Part shown: piece after piece, positions 1 through 5,020 of the stretch
Layout of the letters: each line of letters begins with the position of its first letter
Numbering within the stretch: position 1 is the first letter of the stretch
Assembly (NCBI GenBank): GCA_017858295.1
Contig: JAFMBU010000133.1
Coordinates: forward strand, 1 to 5,020
Source of the DNA: Porticoccaceae bacterium
Lineage (GTDB): Bacteria > Pseudomonadota > Gammaproteobacteria > Pseudomonadales > Porticoccaceae
Length of the DNA stretch: 5,020 nt
Reading direction: 5' to 3'
Notes under the pieces: generated by a model
Seen by the model: the letters and a program-made list of their open reading frames with translations, nothing else
Database searches by the model: none
What the model was told of the DNA's origin: nothing
Program-made: the position numbers and the translations under genes

Positions 1-605
1 TGCCACATCTTGCCTTTGACTTCGCGGTTCTCAACTTCCAGATCCGAGATGGCAGTGTGCAGTTTGGGATCCCAGTTCACCAGGCGCTTGCCGCGATAAA
101 TTAGACCGTCAGCATGGAGGCGAATAAAAGCTTCTTGTACGCCTTTATAAAAGCCATCGTCCATGGTGAAGCGTTCGGTTTCCCAGTCCACAGAGTTGCC
201 GAGACGACGCATCTGCTGGGTAATATTGCCACCGGATTCTTCTTTCCATTCCCAGATTTTTTCAATAAATTTCTCACGGCCCATCTCTTCGCGGCCCGGT
301 TGACCTTCGGCGGCAAGCTTGCGCTCAACCACCATCTGCGTGGCGATACCGGCGTGATCGGTGCCCACTTGCCAGAGGGCGTTTTTACCTTTCATGCGAT
401 TGTAGCGGGTCAGAGCGTCCATAATGCCATGTTGCAATGCGTGGCCGATGTGCAGGCTGCCGGTGACATTGGGTGGTGGAATAATAATGCTGTAGGGCTC
501 GCCAGCGTTGCTACTGTCGCTCATATTGGGGGCGAAATAGCCGCGGTCTTCCCAGGTTTTATACCATTTGGTTTCTATTTCCTGGGGGGCAAATGTTTTT
601 TCCAT
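1..605 (-). CDS. valS: Valyl-tRNA synthetase, N-terminal 201 residues (3' end outside window)
   Basis: Class I aminoacyl-tRNA synthetase that activates valine with ATP and charges tRNA-Val in the cytoplasm. The reading frame opens at an ATG (605-603), giving MEKTFAPQEIETKWY, and stays open to the left edge. Visible landmarks are the Rossmann-fold start IIIPPPNVTGSLHIGHA with the ATP-binding HIGH motif at residues 52-55 (bases 441-452). They also include WQVGTDHAGIATQ around 78-90, RRLGNSVDWE around 133-142, and GKRLVNWDPKL around 172-182, all hallmarks of bacterial ValS. The family is usually about 920-950 residues, so roughly the first fifth is here; the editing domain, the KMSKS loop and the C-terminal coiled coil lie outside. 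The start agrees with the E. coli N-terminus. The ribosome site is weak, only a GAG seven bases upstream (613-615). It lies downstream of pepA-holC-small gene, in the same direction. No frameshift was seen. Confidence 0.97.
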   Translation of the reverse strand, partial: MEKTFAPQEIETKWYKTWEDRGYFAPNMSDSSNAGEPYSIIIPPPNVTGSLHIGHALQHGIMDALTRYNRMKGKNALWQVGTDHAGIATQMVVERKLAAEGQPGREEMGREKFIEKIWEWKEESGGNITQQMRRLGNSVDWETERFTMDDGFYKGVQEAFIRLHADGLIYRGKRLVNWDPKLHTAISDLEVENREVKGKMW

Positions 606-714
606 TATCGAGCTCGACTATCTAATTTTAGGGCGGGAAATTTCAGAGGGAGATTATAGGGGTTGCTAGCTTTTGTTCCTAGCGCTGAGGGCCAGCAACT
701 GCCCTGAGACTGAA
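606..714 (-). promoter_or_regulatory. Leader of valS with a possible promoter
   Basis: This is the only sizeable gap in the leftward gene group and it directly precedes valS. On the minus strand it contains a perfect TATAAT at 658-653, which would start a transcript near 646 and give a leader of about 40 bases. A hexamer 17 bases upstream (681-676, TAGGAA) matches the -35 consensus at only three of six positions, so a sigma-70 promoter is possible but not secure. The gap suggests valS can be transcribed independently of pepA-holC. No T-box-like leader is seen. Confidence 0.35.
685..708 (-). other. Small hairpin between the unnamed gene and valS
   Basis: AGGGC and GCCCT (688-692 and 701-705) can pair around an 8-base loop. 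Two further pairs follow beyond one mismatch, giving about seven pairs. On the minus strand it sits a few bases after the stop of the 144-residue gene, where a terminator or RNA-processing site might be expected. No run of T follows it in that direction, so it is not a convincing intrinsic terminator. A second, overlapping way to fold the region pairs GTTGCT (662-667) with AGCAAC (694-699). Confidence 0.25.
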
Positions 715-1149
715 TTATTTTTCGCGATTAAAACGCTCGACCACTAGGTTGCGAATCTTCTCCCGTAGCAGCTGGTCGATTCGCGGGCGCATTTTGCTCA
801 TGAGTTTGTTCACCACGGCGTTGATCTGGTCGTTGCTCGGCCCATTGGTGCTGGGCTGTGTGGCAGAGGGGTTTTCAAAGAGATGCTGTTGCGCTTGATT
901 AAACTGATCCCTGAGTAGTTTCTCGCCATCTACTTCATCGTCCACCACATCGCTGAGAATTGGGATCTCAAGATTGTGCACATCGTCTTCGCTGAGGCTG
1001 TTGGGTAGTTCTAGGTTAGCCTTAGGCTGCGCTTTTTCACCGGTATCAGAGAGCAGATTGTCTTGCAGGGAGTAGAGATCGTCGAGAAGGTTTTCGAGAT
1101 CTGAGGGGTTGGTTTCAGAGCTCTTGCCCTGGTTACTGTGATCATTCAT
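715..1149 (-). CDS. Small acidic protein of unknown function between holC and valS
   Basis: A 144-residue protein with no signal peptide, membrane segment or enzyme motif that I recognise. Residues 1-80 are polar and strongly acidic, with one hydrophobic short motif, LEIPILSDVVD, at 60-70. Residues 90-108 are a low-complexity linker rich in N, P, S and T. Residues 108-144 look like a basic amphipathic helix (NKLMSKMRPRIDQLLREKI, 114-132) and end in RFNREK. It therefore looks like an adaptor: a disordered arm with a short linear motif plus a helical anchor or oligomerisation segment. Its ATG shares one base with the holC stop (TAATG) and has no Shine-Dalgarno sequence, so its translation probably depends on holC. 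From memory, pseudomonads carry an uncharacterised gene in the same slot between holC and valS, which argues that it is real. Function is unknown; a replication-linked role is only a guess from position. Confidence 0.85.
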   Translation of the reverse strand: MNDHSNQGKSSETNPSDLENLLDDLYSLQDNLLSDTGEKAQPKANLELPNSLSEDDVHNLEIPILSDVVDDEVDGEKLLRDQFNQAQQHLFENPSATQPSTNGPSNDQINAVVNKLMSKMRPRIDQLLREKIRNLVVERFNREK

Positions 1150-1580
1150 TAGGGTTTAAATTTTTCAGTAAGATCGTGAAAGCTCAGTGAATAACCACGC
1201 TCTTTATAGAATTTAAAGTTGTCGCGCTTGGTCTGTTCATAGTCAGGCTCTGGATAGATCACTTCCATTACTCGTTCAAAGCGGCTAAACCAGGTGGGTA
1301 TTGGCCCCTGTAAGTTGATCAGGATGCCATGATGTTCGCCGGGATCGCTGTTGTCGGCGCTAATGGCGATGGGCAGGTGCTCAGTGCCAAGGCCGTGGGG
1401 CACAAAGGCGCTGGCTTGAAAGTCCCAGAGCAATGTATCCAACTGCTGTGCGGTGTCCTGATCGGGCACCAGGCACAGCACCTGTTGATTGGCATTAATT
1501 GCCTTTTGCGTCAGCTGGCAGACCAGTGCGAGGGCGACCTGAAGGTCGCCGGATAACTTGTAAAATGAAACACTGGTCAT
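1149..1580 (-). CDS. holC: DNA polymerase III subunit chi
   Basis: A 143-residue chi subunit, about the family's usual length. In the known system chi pairs with psi (HolD) in the clamp-loader complex and binds the C-terminal tail of single-stranded DNA-binding protein, linking the replicase to SSB-coated DNA. Family features seen are the N-terminal VSFYKLSGD, the central TLLWDFQASAFVPHGL (residues 49-64), the ILINLQGPIP strand-turn (86-95), FERVMEVI (101-108) and the C-terminal FKFYKERGYSLSFHDL (122-137). The ATG is six bases after the pepA stop, with a GGGA nine bases upstream (1590-1593), so it is very probably co-transcribed with pepA. Its stop overlaps the next start. No psi gene is visible here, and none is expected next to holC. 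Confidence 0.93.
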   Translation of the reverse strand: MTSVSFYKLSGDLQVALALVCQLTQKAINANQQVLCLVPDQDTAQQLDTLLWDFQASAFVPHGLGTEHLPIAISADNSDPGEHHGILINLQGPIPTWFSRFERVMEVIYPEPDYEQTKRDNFKFYKERGYSLSFHDLTEKFKP

Positions 1581-1586
1581 CTGAGT

Positions 1587-3056
1587 CTATCCCGCCTTGC
1601 TGCGCAGGTATTCCATAAGGATCGGAACAGGTCGGCCAGTGGAGCCTTTGGCGGCGCCAGAGACCCAAGCGGTTCCGGCGACATCCAAATGTGCCCACTT
1701 ATATTTCTTGGCAAAACGCGCAAGGAAGCAAGCGGCGGTAATAGTGCCAGCCTGAGGCCCGCCAATATTGGCCATATCGGCAAAATTACTTTTTATCAGC
1801 TCGTCGTACTCTTCAAATAGGGGTAGACGCCAGGCGCGGTCGCCGCTGCGAGTGCCACTGCTGAGCAGCTGCTCAGCGAGTTCATCGTCATTGGACAGCA
1901 GGCCAGCGGTAACCTTGCCCAGTGCGCCGATCACGGCACCAGTAAGGGTGGCTATATCGATCACGGTGTCAGGCTTAAAGCGTCCGGCATAGGTGAGGGC
2001 ATCGCAGAGAATCAAGCGACCCTCGGCATCGGTGTTTAAAACTTCAATGGTCTGGCCAGACATGCTGGTGACTACATCGCCGGGCTTGGTGGCATGGCCA
2101 TTGGGCATATTTTCAGTGGCTGGGACTATGCCGACAACATTGATTGGTAGCTGGTTTTCGATCAGGGCATTAAATACACCGATCACCGAGGCGCCGCCGC
2201 ACATGTCGTATTTCATCTCGTCCATGCCATTGCCGGGCTTGAGGCTGATACCGCCGGAGTCAAAGGTCACGGCTTTACCCACTAAGACAATCGGCTTAAC
2301 TGAGGCTTTGGTGCCTTGGTATTTCATCACGATCATTTTTGCTGGCACGTCGCTGCCTGCGGAAACCGAGAGCAGGGAACCCATCTTAAGCTTCTTCATA
2401 TCCGCTTCTGTGAGCACACTGGTAGTGAACTTAGCTTGCCCTTTGGCCAGGGCCTTGGCCTGAGTCGCAAGATAGTCGGGAGTACAGATATTAGCGGGCA
2501 AGTTGCCCAGCTGGCGGGCGACATTCATGCCTTGGCCAACTGCGGAACCGTAGGCTAGGCCTTTTTTGGCGGCGCTGAGATCGGCTCTAGTAGGTGCCCA
2601 ATAGGTTAGGGTCTTTAATTTTTTGGGTTTGGTTTTTGCACTACCCTTGGGCGCTGCTGCGTACTGGTAGCTCGCTGTTTGAATGCTGCGTGCGACTATC
2701 GAGGCCTGCCACTCGCTATCATCTGCCAGACCTTCACCCACCCATACCGCCTTGGCACTGGGTGTTTTAAGCAGTGCTGCGGCACCGGCTTCGATGGCTT
2801 TTATCTGCTGCTGAGGGGTGTCTGCACCTTCAGTGCCGAGCAAAATAACGCGTTTGCCGCTGGCGCCGGGAATATGCATCACTAGGGTGGCACCGCTCTT
2901 GCCGGAGAAGTCACCCGCCTTGATCAATGAGGAAATCGCGCCGTCCAAAGACGTATCTAATGCTTTAGCACTGTCTTTTAGTTGTGGGCCGGTCGGGAGA
3001 ATGAGAGAATCCGCTTTTATATTTAACAGCTGTGCGGCAGATGCAGTAAAATCCAT
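1587..3056 (-). CDS. pepA: Leucyl aminopeptidase, M17 family (cytosol aminopeptidase)
   Basis: Cytoplasmic two-metal exopeptidase that removes N-terminal residues, especially leucine, and works as a hexamer. The 489 residues compare with 503 in E. coli PepA. The variable N-terminal domain spans about 1-165 and the catalytic domain about 170-489. All active-site residues are seen: metal ligands K261, D266, D284, D343 and E345, and catalytic K273 and R347, in the motifs VGKAVTFDSGG, MKYDMCGG and the family signature NTDAEGRL (341-348). The C-terminal FADMANIGG and WAHLDVAGTAW are also conserved. The start was set at 3056 because a GGAG lies five bases upstream (3062-3065). A longer frame to 3143 adds 29 residues that do not resemble the family and would cover the promoter gap. 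In E. coli, PepA also binds DNA (Xer recombination, carAB control); whether this one does cannot be told. It leads the leftward gene group. Confidence 0.97.
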   Translation of the reverse strand: MDFTASAAQLLNIKADSLILPTGPQLKDSAKALDTSLDGAISSLIKAGDFSGKSGATLVMHIPGASGKRVILLGTEGADTPQQQIKAIEAGAAALLKTPSAKAVWVGEGLADDSEWQASIVARSIQTASYQYAAAPKGSAKTKPKKLKTLTYWAPTRADLSAAKKGLAYGSAVGQGMNVARQLGNLPANICTPDYLATQAKALAKGQAKFTTSVLTEADMKKLKMGSLLSVSAGSDVPAKMIVMKYQGTKASVKPIVLVGKAVTFDSGGISLKPGNGMDEMKYDMCGGASVIGVFNALIENQLPINVVGIVPATENMPNGHATKPGDVVTSMSGQTIEVLNTDAEGRLILCDALTYAGRFKPDTVIDIATLTGAVIGALGKVTAGLLSNDDELAEQLLSSGTRSGDRAWRLPLFEEYDELIKSNFADMANIGGPQAGTITAACFLARFAKKYKWAHLDVAGTAWVSGAAKGSTGRPVPILMEYLRSKAG

Positions 3057-3061
3057 GTTTG

Positions 3062-3065
3062 CTCC
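3062..3065 (-). promoter_or_regulatory. Ribosome binding site of pepA
   Basis: Read on the minus strand as GGAG, within AACGGAGCAAAC, five bases before the ATG at 3056. It is the best Shine-Dalgarno match among the gene starts on the minus strand. It decides in favour of the 489-residue PepA over the longer in-frame start at 3143. Confidence 0.8.
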
Positions 3066-3116
3066 GTTTGATAGTCGTTTTTTTGAAAGATTTGAATCCG
3101 AATTAGACTGGAACGA

Positions 3117-3133
3117 TAGCATAAATTTCGCTA
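3117..3133. repeat. 17-bp near-palindrome in the divergent promoter region
   Basis: TAGCATAAATTTCGCTA reads as TAGC and GCTA arms around an AT-rich centre; 12 of the 16 flanking positions fall into complementary pairs. It overlaps the candidate extended -10 of pepA and lies upstream of lptF, which is a typical position for a dimeric regulator's operator. I do not recognise it as the site of a known regulator, and a short palindrome can arise by chance. Confidence 0.4.
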
Positions 3134-3161
3134 CAACACCCAAGGGCTATAAGCTTAACCT

Positions 3162-4274
3162 GTGATTATTTTCCGTTATCTGTGCCGCGAAATTCTATCT
3201 GCCACCACGGCGGTCTGCGTGATTCTGTTGCTTGTGCTAATGAGCGGCCGCTTTGTTAAATACCTCGGCAAAGCGGTTGCCGGGGATATGGATTCCAATT
3301 CTATTTTTGCCATGATCGGCTATCGCATTCCCAGTTTCCTTGAGTTAACTCTGCCTCTGGCCTTCTTTCTTGCCGTGCTGCTCTCCTTTGGTCGGCTCTA
3401 TGTGCAAAATGAGATGAGTGTATTAAAAGCCTGTGGTGTCTCAGAGCGACGCTTAATGGGCTACACGCTGGTTATTGCCGCGGTGTTCGCTGTGGCTACC
3501 GGCTGGTTGAGTCTATCGATTTCCCCCTCTGGCATGGCCAAGGCTGAGGCGTTATTTGATGCTGAAAAATCCCGCAGTGAGCTGGATAAGTTGATGCCAA
3601 AAAAATTCTATTCTCTGTCTGGGGGCAAAGGGGTTACCTATGCCGAGGCGGTGACCGAGGATCGCGAGTTGGATGAGATCTTTTTGGCCATGACCGCCGG
3701 CAGTGATGAAAACTCTGATCGGCGCTTGATTTTGGTTTTGGCTGATAAGGGTCGGCAACAGCAGGCTGAGAACAGCAGCGACCGTTATTTGGTGATGGAG
3801 AGCGGCTACCGCATTGAGGGGGTGCCTGGGCAGAACGATTACCAGATTACCCGCTTTGAAGAATATGGTTCACGGCTTGAGAATACTCAGCCGGCGATTA
3901 AGAAGGCCAAGACCGATGCCGTGGCTACGGGTTTGTTATTGGGTTCGGATGATCCTGAGTTGCAGGCGACTTTGCAGTGGCGCCTATCTATTCCGTTGAT
4001 GGTATTAGTGGTGACTATATTGGCGGTGCCTTTAAGTCGCACCAATAATCGTCAGGGTCGTTATGGCAAGCTATTGCCCGCGATTGTGCTCTACTTTACC
4101 TATTTGGTTGCACTGAATGCCATGCGTGGCGCACTGGAATCCGGTGCAATACCCATCTCGGTGACATTGCTGCCGGTACATGCAGTGTATCTGGCGATTG
4201 GTGTTTTTCTGCTCAGGTCCGGTGGCCCTAAAAAATCCAAGGTTGCGGCAACTACAGGCGAGGTGGCGGCATGA
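3162..4274 (+). CDS. lptF: LPS export ABC transporter permease LptF
   Basis: One of two inner-membrane subunits of LptB2FG, which uses ATP to pull LPS from the inner membrane and pass it to LptC and the periplasmic bridge. At 370 residues it is of normal length. Three membrane segments come first (about 12-33, 55-78, 99-119). A periplasmic beta-jellyroll domain follows (about 125-265), then three more segments (about 275-295, 302-322, 334-353) and a short cytoplasmic tail. The coupling helix NEMSVLKACGVSERR (83-97) carries E84, aligned with the E. coli LptF glutamate that engages LptB. R30 and K33 in the first segment align with basic E. coli residues lining the LPS cavity. The GTG start is the earliest possible, since an in-frame TAA ends at 3158, and it gives the family N-terminus MIIFRYLCRE. 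No good ribosome site is seen; AAGGG (3142-3146) is 15 bases away. The stop overlaps lptG. Confidence 0.97.
   Translation: MIIFRYLCREILSATTAVCVILLLVLMSGRFVKYLGKAVAGDMDSNSIFAMIGYRIPSFLELTLPLAFFLAVLLSFGRLYVQNEMSVLKACGVSERRLMGYTLVIAAVFAVATGWLSLSISPSGMAKAEALFDAEKSRSELDKLMPKKFYSLSGGKGVTYAEAVTEDRELDEIFLAMTAGSDENSDRRLILVLADKGRQQQAENSSDRYLVMESGYRIEGVPGQNDYQITRFEEYGSRLENTQPAIKKAKTDAVATGLLLGSDDPELQATLQWRLSIPLMVLVVTILAVPLSRTNNRQGRYGKLLPAIVLYFTYLVALNAMRGALESGAIPISVTLLPVHAVYLAIGVFLLRSGGPKKSKVAATTGEVAA
4261..4266 (+). promoter_or_regulatory. Ribosome binding site of lptG inside the lptF end
   Basis: AGGTGG lies within the last codons of lptF, four bases before the ATG at 4271 and seven before a second in-frame ATG at 4274. 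The spacing slightly favours the second ATG, which would remove only one methionine. Either start keeps the two genes translationally coupled. Confidence 0.55.
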
Positions 4275-5020
4275 TGCGACGTCTTTCTTGGCATGTAGGC
4301 ACCACTGTCTTTGCCTCTATTGCTGTGACCTTGATGGTGTTGGTTGGGCTGGATTCGGTGGGCGCGATTATTGATCAGTCCGCTGATGTCACGCGCAACT
4401 ATTTCTTCGCTGATGCGCTGATCTATGTAGTCACTCTGGTCCCCTCAAGAATTTATGAATATATTCCCTTCGCTTCGCTGATTGGCTGTCTGGTTGGCCT
4501 TGGCTTGCTGGCCGGCAATAGCGAAGTCATCGTGATGCGGGCAGCCGGTGTTTCGCCATTGCGTATTGTTGGCTTTGTGCTTAAGCCAGTGCTGATCTTT
4601 GTGGTTTTAGGCATGACCATTGGTGAGTATTTTTCCCCTTATTTGGATCAGTTAGCTGAGGGTAAGCGCGAGTATTTACGCAAAGGGGAGAGCGCTCAGG
4701 ATTCGTCTTCAGGTCTGTGGAATCGCGAAGGCAATCAGTTTATGCATGCCAATGCGGTTTTTCCCGGCGGCGTTTTATATGGCGTAACCCGCTATCAGTT
4801 CAATGATGACCGAGAGATTGAAGAGGCGAGCTTTGCCTCCCGAGCAACCTTTAATTCATCTGAGCGTTATTGGGTCGAAGAGAATGTCTCGGTGACAAGG
4901 TTTTTGGGTGATCGTACAGAGAGAGATAAGCTGATTACCCGGCGCTGGGATTCGGAGTTGACGCCGAATGTGTTGATGCTAAATATTTTGCCGGCGGACT
5001 CCCTGTCGATTGAGAGTCTG
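4271..5020 (+). CDS. lptG: LPS export ABC transporter permease LptG, N-terminal 250 residues (3' end outside window)
   Basis: Partner of LptF in LptB2FG; the two form the membrane cavity that LPS enters. The frame stays open to the right edge. Seen are membrane segments at about 12-34, 61-82 and 98-118, the coupling helix NSEVIVMRAAGVSPLRIV (83-100) with E85, aligned with E88 of E. coli LptG, and most of the periplasmic jellyroll (from about 140). Family landmarks include SGLWNREGNQFMHAN (147-161), GVLYGVTRYQF (167-177) and SELTPNVL (228-235). It ends at DSLSIESL, matching about residue 261 of the 360-residue E. coli protein, so about 100 residues with three membrane segments are missing. ATGA overlaps the lptF stop by four bases; an ATG one codon later is equally plausible. 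The first membrane segment contains D28 and lacks the lysine found there in E. coli. Confidence 0.96.
   Translation, partial: MMRRLSWHVGTTVFASIAVTLMVLVGLDSVGAIIDQSADVTRNYFFADALIYVVTLVPSRIYEYIPFASLIGCLVGLGLLAGNSEVIVMRAAGVSPLRIVGFVLKPVLIFVVLGMTIGEYFSPYLDQLAEGKREYLRKGESAQDSSSGLWNREGNQFMHANAVFPGGVLYGVTRYQFNDDREIEEASFASRATFNSSERYWVEENVSVTRFLGDRTERDKLITRRWDSELTPNVLMLNILPADSLSIESL

Larger units (their letters stand above)
3057..3161. promoter_or_regulatory. Divergent promoter region between pepA and lptF
   Basis: This 105-bp gap must hold the start signals for the leftward pepA group and, most simply, for lptFG. Leftward, a TGC-TATCGT block (3121-3113) resembles an extended -10 element and would give a pepA leader of about 50 bases, but the -35 is poor. 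Rightward, TTGAAT (3092-3097) is a fair -35, yet the hexamer 17 bases on, GATAGC, is a weak -10. A better -10-like TATAAG (3148-3153) is so close to the lptF start that it would give a nearly leaderless message. Individual promoter positions are therefore uncertain. Three TTTGA(A/T) words occur at 3067, 3082 and 3091, beside a run of seven T (3078-3084). Confidence 0.5.

Noticed and set aside
114..659. A 181-codon open frame on the plus strand opposite valS
   Set aside because: It lies almost wholly antisense to the clear valS coding sequence. Its product shows no family resemblance and mirrors the conserved synthetase codons.
685..708. Hairpin after the small gene as a rho-independent terminator
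   Set aside because: The stem is short and has a mismatch, and no T run follows it on the minus strand.
1993..2463. A 156-codon plus-strand frame opposite pepA
   Set aside because: It is antisense to the most conserved part of the peptidase, including NTDAEGRL, and has no recognisable domain; it is a shadow frame.
3078..3084. Run of seven T as an intrinsic terminator on the plus strand
   Set aside because: No GC-rich stem precedes it, and no plus-strand gene ends upstream of it in this window.
3057..3143. A 29-codon N-terminal extension of pepA starting at 3143
   Set aside because: The added residues do not look like the family, they would fill the promoter gap, and a good GGAG site supports the start at 3056.
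3148..3153. TATAAG as the -10 element of lptF
   Set aside because: Transcription would begin about two bases before the GTG, and there is no plausible -35. A nearly leaderless GTG message is unlikely here.
1..5020. Mobile element, CRISPR array, tRNA or defence system
   Set aside because: No transposase, integrase, spaced direct repeats, tRNA-like fold or unfamiliar gene cluster was seen. Apart from the gaps at 606-714 and 3057-3161, nearly every base is in conserved housekeeping genes.

Overview
The window is a housekeeping segment of a gammaproteobacterial chromosome. It holds four leftward genes, pepA - holC - a small unnamed gene - valS (3' end cut by the left edge), and two rightward genes, lptF - lptG (3' end cut by the right edge). 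The two groups diverge from a gap of about 105 bp at 3057-3161. The gene order, the moderate base composition and the protein sequences fit a Gram-negative gammaproteobacterium with LPS. They look closer to the Pseudomonas/Cellvibrio-type lineages than to enterics. That placement is by eye and tentative.

Left arm (minus strand, read from 3056 down to 1). pepA encodes a complete 489-residue M17 leucyl aminopeptidase with every metal-binding and catalytic residue in place. Six bases after its stop comes holC, the chi subunit of the DNA polymerase III clamp loader. The holC stop overlaps the start of a 144-residue acidic protein (TAATG). After a gap of 109 bp, which may carry its own promoter, valS begins with the first 201 residues of valyl-tRNA synthetase, including the HIGH signature. 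The first three genes are packed like one transcription unit; valS may be read through from them and also have its own start.

Right arm (plus strand). lptF (GTG start, 370 residues, complete) and lptG (first 250 residues) overlap by 4 bases. They encode the two membrane subunits of the LptB2FG transporter, which extracts LPS from the inner membrane. Coupling-helix glutamates are present in both proteins.

I found no RNA gene, CRISPR array, insertion sequence, phage gene or sign of recent transfer, and nothing that looks like an undescribed multi-gene system. The points most worth a second look are the small unnamed protein between holC and valS, a 17-bp near-palindrome in the divergent promoter gap, and the apparent loss in LptG of a basic cluster that contacts LPS in the E. 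coli protein.
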